Notes under the pieces: model-generated | Seen by the model: only the letters and a program-made list of their open reading frames with translations | What the model was told of the DNA's origin: nothing | Database searches by the model: none | From: Alphaproteobacteria bacterium | Lineage (GTDB): Bacteria; Pseudomonadota; Alphaproteobacteria; SHVZ01 | Assembly: GCA_009694025.1 (NCBI GenBank) | Contig: SHVZ01000010.1 | Span: forward strand, 1 to 62,320 | Direction of reading: 5' to 3' | DNA: 62,320 nucleotides | Translations under genes and position numbers: made by a program | In this document: positions 15,425 to 24,002 of the stretch, in pieces | Layout: each line of letters opens with the position of its first letter | Position numbering within the stretch: the first letter of the stretch is position 1

Positions 15425-17428
15425 ATGCTGACGCTGACGCTCCTCGGGCTGCTTTTTCTTCTCATCCTCGGCATCGCCGCGCCTTTCCTTCGCCCGGAAC
15501 GCCTGGCCCTCCGTGCCGTCCATGGCGGGGTCGGCGGATTCGCGCTCGCCTTCGGCATCGCCGCCAGCGTCCGCGTCGTCGCCGGCGGCGAGGTGACGGA
15601 GCTCGAGCTGCCGCTCGGCCTGCCCTGGATGGGGGCCCATTTCCGGCTCGACGACCTCGCCGCCTTCTTCATGGCGGCGATCAACCTCGCGACCGCCATG
15701 GTCATGGTCTTCGCCGACGGCTATGCCGCCCGCCAGCCCGAGCCCGCCCGGGCGCTGGCGCCGCTGCCGGTCTTCCTCGCCGCCTGCAACCTCGTCCTCC
15801 TCGCCAATGACGCCTTCGTCTTCGTCCTCGCCTGGGAGCTGATGTCGATCGCCTCCTGGCTCCTGGTGCTGGCGAACCACCGGGACGGCGCGTGCCGGCA
15901 TGCCGCCTATGTCTACCTGGTGATGGCGAGCCTGAGCGTGCTGCTGCTGCTGCTCGCTTTCGGCGCGCTCGCCGGCGCCGGCGGCGACTACCGCTTCGCC
16001 GCGCTCCGGGAAGCGACCGAGCGGCCGGCGCTGGCGACCCTCGCGGTCGTGCTGGCGATGCTCGGCGCCGGCTCCAAGGCCGGCCTGGCGCCGCTGCATG
16101 TCTGGCTGCCGCTGGCCCACCCGGCAGCGCCGAGCCACGTCTCGGCGCTGCTGTCCGGCGTCATGGTCAAGGTCGCGATCTACGGGCTCACCCGCTTCCT
16201 CTTCGATCTCGCCGGCGCGCCGTCCTGGTGGTGGGGCGTGGCGCTGATCGTCGTCGGCGCGTCCTCGGCGCTGCTCGGCATCCTCTATGCCCTGATGCAG
16301 CGCGACCTCAAGCGCCTTCTCGCCTACTCGACCATCGAGAACGTCGGCATCATCGCCTTTGCCCTCGGCCTCTCGCTTTCCTTCCGCGCCAACGAGCTGT
16401 TCGATCTCTCGGCGCTGGCGCTCGCCGCCGCGCTGGCCCACGTTCTCAACCACGCCTTCTTCAAGAGCCTATTGTTCTGCGGCGCCGGCGTGATCCTCGA
16501 AGCGACCCGCCTCCGCGACATCGAGCACATGGGCGGCCTGGTCCGCCGCATGCCCTACACCAGCCTGTTCATGCTGATGGGGGCGCTCGCCGCCGCCGGC
16601 CTGCCGCCGCTCAACGGCTTCGTCTCGAAATGGCTGGTCTTCCAGTCGGTGTTCGCCTCGTCGTCGCTCACCGACAACCTGCCGCGCCTGGTGGTGCCGC
16701 TGATGGGGGCGGTCCTGGCGTTGGCCGCCGCGCTCTCCGCCGCCGGCTTCGTCCGTGCCTTCGGCTTGACCTTTCTCGGCCGGCCGCGCTCGGAGGCCGC
16801 CGCCAAGGCGGTCGAGCCCGGCGGCGCGATGCCGACGGGGCTGGCGCTGCTCGCCGGCATCTGCCTCCTTCTCGGCGTCGTCCCGGTGCTCGGCCTCGCG
16901 CTGGCGGAATCCGCAGCCCATGGCGTGATCGGCGTGGCGCTGCCTGTGGGCGCTGTCGGCGGGATCTTCCTCGCCCCGCTCGGGACCGGCGGGGCCGCCT
17001 ATGCCGGCCTCCTCGTCTTCCTCGTCGTGCTCGGCCTGGCGCTCGGCACGCGGGCTTTGCTTGGCCGCCTCTGGCCCGAGCGCCGACGCCGCGCCGCCGC
17101 CTGGGACTGCGGCTTCCCAGACCCCAGCCCGGCGACGCAGTACACCGCCTCCGGTTTCTCACAGCCCTTGCGGCGTGTCTTCGCCACCTCCGTCTTTCGG
17201 GCCCGCGAGACCGTCGACATGCCGCCGCCCGGCGACGAGCGGCCGGCGCGTCTCGAGGTCCGGTTGGTCGATCCGGCCTGGGATTGGGGCGTCGAGCCGC
17301 TCCGGCGTGCGGTCGAGGCGGTGACGCTCGGTCTCAACGCCCTCCAGTTCCTCTCCATCCGGCGCTATCTTTCGCTGATGTTCGGGGCGCTGGTCGTCCT
17401 GCTTCTGGTCGTGGCCGCCCAGCAATGA
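15425..17428 (+). CDS. hyfB: Hydrogenase-4-like antiporter subunit B
   Basis: A 667-aa polytopic membrane protein of the NuoL/Mrp-antiporter family, HyfB type. Signature charged residues in membrane helices are present: Glu in WELMSIASW, Lys in GSKAGLAPLHVWLP, and Lys/His around HVLNHAFFKSLLF. It probably moves protons or sodium. The C-terminal part (DCGFPDPSPATQYTASGFSQP) is typical of HyfB. First gene of a tight rightward operon; its stop overlaps the hyfC start (ATGA at 17425-17428). Confidence 0.93.
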   Translation: MLTLTLLGLLFLLILGIAAPFLRPERLALRAVHGGVGGFALAFGIAASVRVVAGGEVTELELPLGLPWMGAHFRLDDLAAFFMAAINLATAMVMVFADGYAARQPEPARALAPLPVFLAACNLVLLANDAFVFVLAWELMSIASWLLVLANHRDGACRHAAYVYLVMASLSVLLLLLAFGALAGAGGDYRFAALREATERPALATLAVVLAMLGAGSKAGLAPLHVWLPLAHPAAPSHVSALLSGVMVKVAIYGLTRFLFDLAGAPSWWWGVALIVVGASSALLGILYALMQRDLKRLLAYSTIENVGIIAFALGLSLSFRANELFDLSALALAAALAHVLNHAFFKSLLFCGAGVILEATRLRDIEHMGGLVRRMPYTSLFMLMGALAAAGLPPLNGFVSKWLVFQSVFASSSLTDNLPRLVVPLMGAVLALAAALSAAGFVRAFGLTFLGRPRSEAAAKAVEPGGAMPTGLALLAGICLLLGVVPVLGLALAESAAHGVIGVALPVGAVGGIFLAPLGTGGAAYAGLLVFLVVLGLALGTRALLGRLWPERRRRAAAWDCGFPDPSPATQYTASGFSQPLRRVFATSVFRARETVDMPPPGDERPARLEVRLVDPAWDWGVEPLRRAVEAVTLGLNALQFLSIRRYLSLMFGALVVLLLVVAAQQ

Positions 17429-18393
17429 TCCAGGCCGCGATCACCTCTATCGGTCTTCAGCTCCTCCACTTCATGGTAGCGTTGGCGTCGGCGCCGCTGC
17501 TGGTGGGATCCACCCGCTTCGCCAAGTCGAGGCTGCAAGGCCGCCGCGGCGCCTCGCCGATCCAGCCCTACCGGGACCTCCTCCGCCTCATGCGCAAAGA
17601 GACCGTGCTCGCGCACGACGCTTCCTGGATCTTCCGGATCACGCCCTATCTGGTCTTCGCCCTCATGGCGGCCGCAGCCGGCATGGTGCCGATGTTCGCC
17701 CTCGATCTGCCGTTGGCCTCCATCGGCGACTTGATCGCGATCGTGGCGCTGCTCGCCACCGCTCGCTTCTTCCAGGCGCTCGCCGGCCTCGACATCGGCA
17801 CCGCCTTCGGCGGCATGGGCGCCAGCCGCGACGCGCTGATCGGCTCGCTCGCCGAGCCGGCCGTGCTGATGGTCGCCTTCGCCGTCGCGCTGGTCGCGGG
17901 AACCACGGCGCTGCCGGCGATCGTCCGCTTCGTGCTTTCGGGGGGCGTCGGCGTCGAGGTGTCGCTGGCGCTGGCGCTGATCGCGCTCGTCATCGTCGCC
18001 ATCGCCGAGAACGGCCGCATCCCGGTCGACAATCCGGCGACGCATCTCGAGCTGACGATGGTGCATGAGGCGATGGTCCTCGAGTATTCCGGGCGCGACC
18101 TGGCGCTGATCGAGGCCGCGCAGATGCTGAAGCTGCTGGTCTTCGTCTCGCTGATCGCGAGCCTGTTCGCGCCCTGGGGCCTCGCCGTCGCGGCGGACGG
18201 GTTCGACTTCGCCGAGCTCCTCGGCGGGATGGCGGTTTTCGTCCTCCACCTCCTGGCCGCCGCGCTCCTGATCGCGGTGTTCGAGGTGTCGGTCGCCAAG
18301 ATGCGGGTCTTCCGCGTCGTCGAGTTCCTCGGCGCCGCCTTCATCCTGGCCGTTCTGGCCGTCGTCTTCCGCTTCGTCACGGACGTGTCGTAG
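17425..18393 (+). CDS. hyfC: Hydrogenase-4-like membrane subunit C (NuoH-like)
   Basis: A 322-aa membrane protein homologous to NuoH, HycD and HyfC, which anchors the iron-sulfur arm and may link redox change to ion movement. Visible motifs: QPYRDLLRLMRKE, IAENGRIPVDNPATHLELTM and HEAMVLEYSG, the conserved acidic loop of the family. The start codon is inside the hyfB stop (ATGA), so translation is coupled. A very long alternative frame covering this gene from 15892 only exists because GC-rich DNA lacks stops; the portion before 17425 is shadow. Confidence 0.93.
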   Translation: MIQAAITSIGLQLLHFMVALASAPLLVGSTRFAKSRLQGRRGASPIQPYRDLLRLMRKETVLAHDASWIFRITPYLVFALMAAAAGMVPMFALDLPLASIGDLIAIVALLATARFFQALAGLDIGTAFGGMGASRDALIGSLAEPAVLMVAFAVALVAGTTALPAIVRFVLSGGVGVEVSLALALIALVIVAIAENGRIPVDNPATHLELTMVHEAMVLEYSGRDLALIEAAQMLKLLVFVSLIASLFAPWGLAVAADGFDFAELLGGMAVFVLHLLAAALLIAVFEVSVAKMRVFRVVEFLGAAFILAVLAVVFRFVTDVS

Positions 18394-18394
18394 C

Positions 18395-19060
18395 GTGTTC
18401 GCCACCCTCGCCTACGACCTCTCGCACATGACCGGCGCCATGGTCTTGCTGGCGGGCTTCGCCGTCCTCTATCAGCGCCGCCTTCTCGGCGTCCTCCGCG
18501 CCTTCGCCTGTCAGGCGGTCGCGGTCGCGGTCGCCGCCGCCTGGCAGGCCTACAGCCAGGAGGCGCCGCACCTCTACGTCACCGCGGCGATCGCCCTCCT
18601 GCTGAAGGGTATCGCCGCGCCGGTCGCCCTCGATCGGATCGTCCGTCGCCTCGACATCCACCGCACCGTCGAGACCGCCGTCGGCATCGGCGCAACCATG
18701 CTAGCCGGTGTCGGCCTGGTGGTGCTGGCGGTGCTGCTGGTCCTGCCGGTCACCATCAGCTCGGCCGCGCTCACCCGCGAGACGCTGGCGGTCGCGCTCT
18801 CGGTCGTGCTCATCGGCTTCCTGATCATGATTACCCGGCGGAACGCCATCACCCAGGTCGTCGGTTTCATGTCGCTCGAGAACGGCTTGGTCCTGGCGGC
18901 CGTCGGGGTCAAGGGGATGCCGCTCGTGGTCGAGATGAGCGTCGCCTTCTCGCTGCTGATCGCCTTCATCCTGTTCGGGATCTTTTTCTTCCGCATCCGT
19001 GAGCTCTTCGACACGCTCGACCTGCAGTCGATCGAGAGCTTCCGCGGAGAGCGGCGATGA
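18395..19060 (+). CDS. hyfE: Hydrogenase-4-like membrane subunit E
   Basis: A 221-aa protein with about six to seven hydrophobic helices, HyfE type. Landmarks are LLLKGIAAPVALDRIVRRL, RRNAITQVVGFMSLENGL (NuoK-like, with the membrane Glu) and a polar tail after FFFRIRELFDTLDLQ. The start is GTG18395, one base after the hyfC stop. The end overlaps hyfF (ATGA at 19057). Confidence 0.88.
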   Translation: MFATLAYDLSHMTGAMVLLAGFAVLYQRRLLGVLRAFACQAVAVAVAAAWQAYSQEAPHLYVTAAIALLLKGIAAPVALDRIVRRLDIHRTVETAVGIGATMLAGVGLVVLAVLLVLPVTISSAALTRETLAVALSVVLIGFLIMITRRNAITQVVGFMSLENGLVLAAVGVKGMPLVVEMSVAFSLLIAFILFGIFFFRIRELFDTLDLQSIESFRGERR

Positions 19061-20493
19061 ATGCGCTCCCGCTGATCTTGGGCTTTCCGCTCGCCGCCGC
19101 CGTGGCGCTCGCCTTCGTCTCCGATCACCGGATCGGCGCCCGGGTCAATGCCGGCGCCTCGCTTGCGACCTTCACGGTCTCGCTGCTTCTCCTCGTGCTG
19201 GAGACGCCGGAGCCAACCCAGATCGCCTTCATCGACGACTTCAACATCTACCTGGTGGTCCTGACCTCGTTCGTCGCCTTCACGGCTGCCTGGTTCTCGG
19301 CCGGATACATCGCCCACGAGATCGAGACCGGGCGGCTGACGCCCGCTCATCTCCGCTTCTATCACGCGATGTACCAGGTGCTGAGCTTCGCCATGCTGTT
19401 GGCGCTGACCGCAAACAACATCGGCGTCATGTGGGCGGCGGTCGAGCTGGCGACGCTGACCACCGTGGTCATGGTCAGCCTCTACCGCACCCGGCCGTCG
19501 CTGGAAGCGGCCTGGAAGTATTTCATTCTGGGATCGGTCGGAATCGCGCTCGCGCTCTTCGGCACGATCCTGGTCTACCTCGCCGCTCAGAAGGCGATGG
19601 GGCCGGGCATGGAGGCGCTGACCTGGTCCTCGCTGTTCGCCGAGGCGCCGAACTTCGAACCCGAGCTGCTCAACGTCGCCTTCGTCTTTCTCCTGATCGG
19701 CTACGGCACCAAGGCCGGGCTGGTACCGCTGCATGCCTGGCTGCCGGACGCCCATGCCGAGGGTCCGACGCCGATCTCGGCGGTGCTCTCGGGCCTCCTC
19801 CTCAACGTGGCGCTCTACGCCATCGTCCGCTTCAAGATGCTGCTTGCGGCCAACGGCGACGCACTGGCGCCCGGGCCGCTGCTGATCGCCATGGGCCTCT
19901 CCTCGCTGTTCGTCGCCGGGCTCATGCTCTATCGGCGCCGCGACATCAAGCGCCTCTTCGCCTATTCCTCGATCGAGCACATGGGCGTCATCACCGTCGC
20001 CTTCGGCATGGGCGGGCCGCTCGCCAACTTCGCCGGCCTCCTGCACATGGCGCTGCACAGCCTGACCAAATCGGCGATCTTCTACACGATCGGCCTCGCC
20101 TCCCAGGCCCGCGGCACTCAGCAGGTCGAGCAGATCCGGGGATTGACCGCGAGCCACCCAGCGCTCGGATGGAGCCTCGTCGCCGGCACCGCCGCGATCT
20201 CCGGGCTGCCGCCTTTCGGCCTGTTCATGAGCGAGTTCCTGCTGGTGTCCTCGACCTTCCCGAGGGCGCCGGTCCTCGGCGTTCTGCTCCTCATCGGCCT
20301 GCTCACCGCCTTCGGCGGGCTCATGCTCCGGCTCCACGGCATCGCCTTCGGCGAGGCCGAGCGCGACCGCCGACCGCTGGTCGGCTCGCTCATCCCGGTC
20401 TACGCCCACCTCCTCCTCATCTTGATCGCCGGCGTATTCCTGCCGGGACCGCTGGTCTCCTGGTTCCAGTCGATCGCGGAGGTGCTGGGATGA
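19057..20493 (+). CDS. hyfF: Hydrogenase-4-like antiporter subunit F
   Basis: A 478-aa NuoN/NuoM-like antiporter-type subunit. Key residues: Glu in WAAVELATLTTV, Lys in GYGTKAGLVPLHAWLPDAH, and Lys in HSLTKSAIFYTIG. It is one of two predicted ion channels of the complex, with HyfB. Start and stop overlap neighbouring genes by ATGA (19057 and 20490), showing full translational coupling of hyfE-F-G. Confidence 0.92.
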   Translation: MNALPLILGFPLAAAVALAFVSDHRIGARVNAGASLATFTVSLLLLVLETPEPTQIAFIDDFNIYLVVLTSFVAFTAAWFSAGYIAHEIETGRLTPAHLRFYHAMYQVLSFAMLLALTANNIGVMWAAVELATLTTVVMVSLYRTRPSLEAAWKYFILGSVGIALALFGTILVYLAAQKAMGPGMEALTWSSLFAEAPNFEPELLNVAFVFLLIGYGTKAGLVPLHAWLPDAHAEGPTPISAVLSGLLLNVALYAIVRFKMLLAANGDALAPGPLLIAMGLSSLFVAGLMLYRRRDIKRLFAYSSIEHMGVITVAFGMGGPLANFAGLLHMALHSLTKSAIFYTIGLASQARGTQQVEQIRGLTASHPALGWSLVAGTAAISGLPPFGLFMSEFLLVSSTFPRAPVLGVLLLIGLLTAFGGLMLRLHGIAFGEAERDRRPLVGSLIPVYAHLLLILIAGVFLPGPLVSWFQSIAEVLG

Positions 20494-21947
20494 CAGCGCT
20501 CCTCTCCGCGCTGGCCGCGCTCGGCGTCAAGGAGGCCGAGCTGCCGTGGCCGCGCCATCGCCTGGACGGCCGCGGCTGGTTCGGGCTCTTGGCCCAGCTC
20601 GGCCAGGAGGACTGGACGCTGGTCGCGCTCTTCGCCGATGGGACCGACCTGCACATCGCGCTCCGCGACGAGGGCGACGGCAGCCACGGGCTCGCCCGCC
20701 TGCCCTGCCCCGGCCGCCGCTTCCCCTCGGTCGGCCGCGTCAGGCCCGGCGCGATCCGGCTCGAGCGCGCCATCCGCGATCTCCACGGCATCGACGCCGA
20801 GGAGTCGCCCGACCTGCGTCCGTGGCTCGATCACGGGCGCGGCGCCTACACCTTCCTGCCGGCCGAAGGCGAGGGCGTCCACCAGATCCCGGTCGGCCCG
20901 GTGCATGCCGGCATCATCGAGCCCGGGCATTTCCGTTTCCATGTCAATGGCGAGCTGGTCGTGCGGCTGGAGGAGCGTCTGGGCTACGTCCACAAGGGCA
21001 TCGAGGCGCTGTCCATCGGCCGCTCGCCCGACGCCGCCGCCCAGCTCGCCGCCCGCGTGTCCGGCGACTCGACGGTGGCGCATTCGCTCGCCTTCGCCCG
21101 TGCGGTCGAGCAGGCACTGGGGCAGCCGGTCCCGCCGCGGGCGGTGCATCTCCGCGCGCTGATGGCCGAGCTCGAGCGCATCGCCAATCACCTCGGCGAC
21201 TTCGGCGCCATCTGCAACGACGCCTCGTTCACCCTGATCCATACCCATGCGACCGCGGCGCGCGAGCGCGTACTCCAGGCCTGCGAGACCAGCTTCGGCC
21301 ACCGGCTGATGATGGACCGGGTGGTACCGGGCGGCGTCGCCGCCGACCTCCCGCCCGACGGGCCGGCGCGGCTGCTGCGCCTCGTCGAGGAGACCGGGCG
21401 GACGCTTGCCTCGCTCTACCGGATCTACGAGAGCAAGCCCTCGCTCCTCGACCGCACCGTCTCGACCGGCGTCACCTTGAGCGAGCTGGTCCATCGCTTC
21501 GGCGCCGGCGGTTTCGTCGGTCGCGCCGCCGGCCGCGCCGTCGACGCCCGCAAGAGCCCCGGCTATCCGCCCTATGACGATCTCGACTTCGAGGTGCCGC
21601 TGTCGCTCGAGGCCGACGTCCATGCCCGCGTGCTGATCCGCATCCAGGAGATGCACGAGTCCTTCCGGCTCCTCCGCCAGATCCTCGAGCGTCTGCCCGA
21701 GGGAGAGACCCGGAGCGGCCTTGCGACCGGTCCCGGCGAAGGCACCGCGCTCATCGAATCATTCCGCGGCGACATCTTCGCCTATGTGCGCCTCGACGCC
21801 CAAGGCCGTGTCGCCCGCTATCACCCGCGCGATCCCTCGTGGTTCCAGTGGCCGCTGCTGGAGGCGGCGGTCGAAGGCAACATCGTCGCCGACTTCCCGC
21901 TCTGCAACAAAAGCTTCAACTGCTCCTACGCCGGACACGACCTATGA
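20490..21947 (+). CDS. hyfG: Hydrogenase-4-like large subunit lacking the NiFe site
   Basis: A 485-aa fusion of a NuoC-like part (about residues 1-130) and a NuoD/NiFe-large-subunit part. In true hydrogenases the latter binds nickel through RxCGxC near its start and DPCxxC at its end. Here the first motif reads RVSGDSTVAH, with Ser191 and Ser194 in place of both cysteines. The end is LCNKSFNCSYAGHDL, without DPCxxC; only Cys472 and Cys478 remain. The protein therefore cannot hold a normal NiFe centre, and no maturation genes are nearby. This places the complex among energy-converting hydrogenase-related (Ehr) assemblies, whose electron partners are unknown. The GNAT gene at 21944 overlaps its stop. 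Confidence 0.93.
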   Translation: MTALLSALAALGVKEAELPWPRHRLDGRGWFGLLAQLGQEDWTLVALFADGTDLHIALRDEGDGSHGLARLPCPGRRFPSVGRVRPGAIRLERAIRDLHGIDAEESPDLRPWLDHGRGAYTFLPAEGEGVHQIPVGPVHAGIIEPGHFRFHVNGELVVRLEERLGYVHKGIEALSIGRSPDAAAQLAARVSGDSTVAHSLAFARAVEQALGQPVPPRAVHLRALMAELERIANHLGDFGAICNDASFTLIHTHATAARERVLQACETSFGHRLMMDRVVPGGVAADLPPDGPARLLRLVEETGRTLASLYRIYESKPSLLDRTVSTGVTLSELVHRFGAGGFVGRAAGRAVDARKSPGYPPYDDLDFEVPLSLEADVHARVLIRIQEMHESFRLLRQILERLPEGETRSGLATGPGEGTALIESFRGDIFAYVRLDAQGRVARYHPRDPSWFQWPLLEAAVEGNIVADFPLCNKSFNCSYAGHDL

Positions 21948-22489
21948 GCGAGGTCACGGTCGCGCGCTTCGGCCCCGACCATGTCGGCGCCTTCGAGGCG
22001 CTGCACGGCACCGCCGGCCGGTGCTTCTGCGTCGCCTGGTGGGTCGAGACCTGGGAGGGTTGGGGTCAGCGAACGGCCGAGGAGAATCGCGCGCGCCGCA
22101 CCGGCCTGATCGACGCCGGGACCTTCGACGGCTATCTCGCCTTCGCGGATGAAAACGCCATCGGTTGGTGCCAGGCGCTGCCGCGCGACCGTCTGCTCAA
22201 GGTCCGTCGACAGTTCGACCTGGCCGCCGACGACGCCACCTGGGCGATCGGGTGCTTCTTCATCCACCCCGATCGCCGCCGGGGCGGCGTCGCGCGGCGT
22301 CTGCTCGGGGCGGTGCTCGACGACCTCCCCGATCGCGGCGCGAAGCGGGTCGAGGCCTATCCCAAGCGCATACCGAACGCCGATGCCGGCGAACTCTGGA
22401 ACGGTCCGGAGACGCTGTTCCGCGCCCACGGCTTCGTCACTCTCAAGGACGACCCGGTGCGGCCGGTGCTGGGGCGGGATCTCGGCTAG
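21944..22489 (+). CDS. GNAT family N-acetyltransferase, coupled to hyfG
   Basis: A 181-aa GNAT-fold protein: VTVARFGPDHVGAFEALHG, then CFFIHPDRRRGGVARRLLGAVL with the acetyl-CoA loop, then a C-terminal FRAHGF. The N-terminal RCFCVAWWVETWEGWG and the PKRIPNADAG segment are typical of a GNAT group often called N-acetyltransferase YitI-like or left unnamed. The ATG overlaps the hyfG stop (ATGA), so it belongs to the same transcript. Its stop shares CTAG (22486-22489) with the converging nitroreductase. Confidence 0.85.
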   Translation: MSEVTVARFGPDHVGAFEALHGTAGRCFCVAWWVETWEGWGQRTAEENRARRTGLIDAGTFDGYLAFADENAIGWCQALPRDRLLKVRRQFDLAADDATWAIGCFFIHPDRRRGGVARRLLGAVLDDLPDRGAKRVEAYPKRIPNADAGELWNGPETLFRAHGFVTLKDDPVRPVLGRDLG

Positions 22490-23058
22490 GGCGCCGACCC
22501 GGTCCAGCGCTCGATGAAGCCGTCCGGCTCCGGCCGCTTGGCGTCGAGCGCCGGGGCGGCGATCGAGCCGACATAGAGGAATCCGACGATCTGGTCGGTC
22601 GCCGCGAGGCCGAGCTCGCGCCTGACCTCGCCGTCATAGGCCGGCGCGCCGGTCTTCCACATGGCGCCGTAGCCCTGGGCGTGGAAGGCGAGCCACATGT
22701 TCTGGGTCGCCGCGGCCGCCGCCAGCACCTGCTCGATCTCCGGGATCTTCGGATGCCGGGGATGGACCTTGGCCACCGCGACGACGATCATCGGCGCCCG
22801 CAGCGCTTTCTCTCGCTCGCGCGTCAACATCTCGTCGTTGCAGTCCGGCTGCTGGCGCCGGAGGCAGCGCGCCATGACCTCGCCGAAGGCGGTGCGAGCC
22901 TCGCCCTCGATGACGAGGAAACGCCAGGGCTTGAGCTTCCCGTGGTCGGGCGCCCGGACGGCGGCGGCCATGGCGCGCGCCAGCGCCTCCGGGCTCGGCG
23001 CCGGCTCGGACAGCTTGGCGGGCGAGCGTCGGCTCATCAGGTTCTCGAGGGCTTCCAT
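22486..23058 (-). CDS. Nitroreductase family protein
   Basis: A 190-aa FMN-dependent NAD(P)H oxidoreductase, close to the short YdjA type. Features are the N-terminal RRSPAKLSEPAPS (FMN phosphate contact), APDHGKLKPWRFLVIEG, a middle EQVLAAAAATQNMWLAFHAQGYGAMWKTG and the late GFLYVGS. It likely acts as a homodimer in the cytoplasm on nitro, quinone or enal substrates; the physiological one is unknown. It lies alone on this strand with a 140-bp promoter gap to the aldolase. Confidence 0.92.
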   Translation of the reverse strand: MEALENLMSRRSPAKLSEPAPSPEALARAMAAAVRAPDHGKLKPWRFLVIEGEARTAFGEVMARCLRRQQPDCNDEMLTREREKALRAPMIVVAVAKVHPRHPKIPEIEQVLAAAAATQNMWLAFHAQGYGAMWKTGAPAYDGEVRRELGLAATDQIVGFLYVGSIAAPALDAKRPEPDGFIERWTGSAP

Positions 23059-23198
23059 CTCCGGCTCCGAATCTGAGGTGGCCGAGCCCTATAGCATGAA
23101 ACGGCGGGTCGTTCCGTTCCGTCCTGCGGCACCCCGGACGCCGCCGTAGCGCCGGCGCGTGCTAGCGTCCGGCCGGATCCGAACGGAGGCGTCCCGTA

Positions 23199-24002
23199 AT
23201 GCGCGACAACCCGATCAAGCCCCGGCTGGCCAAGGGCGGCAACGCCTACGGCACCATGATCTTCGAATTCTTCACCCCGGGCCTCGCCCAGATCTGCAAA
23301 TCGGCCGGCGCCGAGTTCGTGCTCTACGACATGGAGCACAGCGCCGTCAGCATCGAGACCGTCCGCGCGCAGATCTCATTCTGCCGGGGGATCGGGCTGG
23401 TGCCGATGGTGCGGGTGCCCGCCACCCAGTACGATTACATCTCGCGCGCGCTCGATGCCGGCGCCATGGGCATCATGGTGCCAATGGTAGAGACGCCGGA
23501 GCAGGCCGCCTTCATCGTGCAGTCGACGCGCTATCCGCCGGCCGGCCGCCGCGGCGCCGCCTTCGGCTTCGCCCATGACGACTTCGAGGGCGGCCCCGTC
23601 ACCGACAAGATCCGCGCCGCCCACGACCGCACCCTGGTCATCTGCCTGATCGAGACCGCCAAGGGCATCGCCAACGCCGATGCCATCGCCGCCGTTCCCG
23701 GCGTCGATGTCTGCTGGCTCGGCCACTTCGACCTCACAAATTTCATGGGCATCCCCGGAGCCTTCACCGACAAGCGTTTCCTCAAGGCCGTCGACACGCT
23801 GCTCGCCGCCTGCCGGAAGCACGGCAAGACGCCGGGCTTCATGGCCGCCGACGACGCCTGGGCCAAGGACTACTTGGGCAAAGGCTTCCGCATGGTCGCC
23901 TATGGCGTCGACGCCCATCTGATGCAGGGGGCGCTCAGGTCGGGGATCGACGGGATGCGGAAGCTCGCCGGGCCCAAGCCGGCAAAGCCGCGCCGAGGGT
24001 GA
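23199..24002 (+). CDS. HpcH/HpaI family aldolase
   Basis: A 267-aa class II (metal-dependent) pyruvate aldolase in the 2-dehydro-3-deoxy-sugar-acid or 4-hydroxy-2-oxo-heptanedioate group. Typical motifs: YDMEHSAVSIE with the catalytic His, MVRVPATQYDYISRALDAGA with Arg, GIMVPMVET, ICLIETAKGIANAD with a metal Glu, and WLGHFDL with a metal Asp. Upstream GAACGGAGGCG gives a fair ribosome-binding site. It could cleave sugar-acid intermediates made by the dehydratase genes at 32-34.6 kb. Its last 68 bp overlap the converging msrQ remnant. Confidence 0.93.
   Translation: MRDNPIKPRLAKGGNAYGTMIFEFFTPGLAQICKSAGAEFVLYDMEHSAVSIETVRAQISFCRGIGLVPMVRVPATQYDYISRALDAGAMGIMVPMVETPEQAAFIVQSTRYPPAGRRGAAFGFAHDDFEGGPVTDKIRAAHDRTLVICLIETAKGIANADAIAAVPGVDVCWLGHFDLTNFMGIPGAFTDKRFLKAVDTLLAACRKHGKTPGFMAADDAWAKDYLGKGFRMVAYGVDAHLMQGALRSGIDGMRKLAGPKPAKPRRG

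Noticed and set aside
20490..21947. Calling the complex an active NiFe hydrogenase or formate hydrogenlyase
   Set aside because: Both nickel-binding cysteine pairs are missing in HyfG and no maturation or formate dehydrogenase genes are present.
15892..22000. Long alternative rightward frames across the hyf operon (833 and 982 codons)
   Set aside because: They only contain recognisable protein where they coincide with hyfC and hyfG; the rest is out-of-frame arginine/proline-rich shadow.
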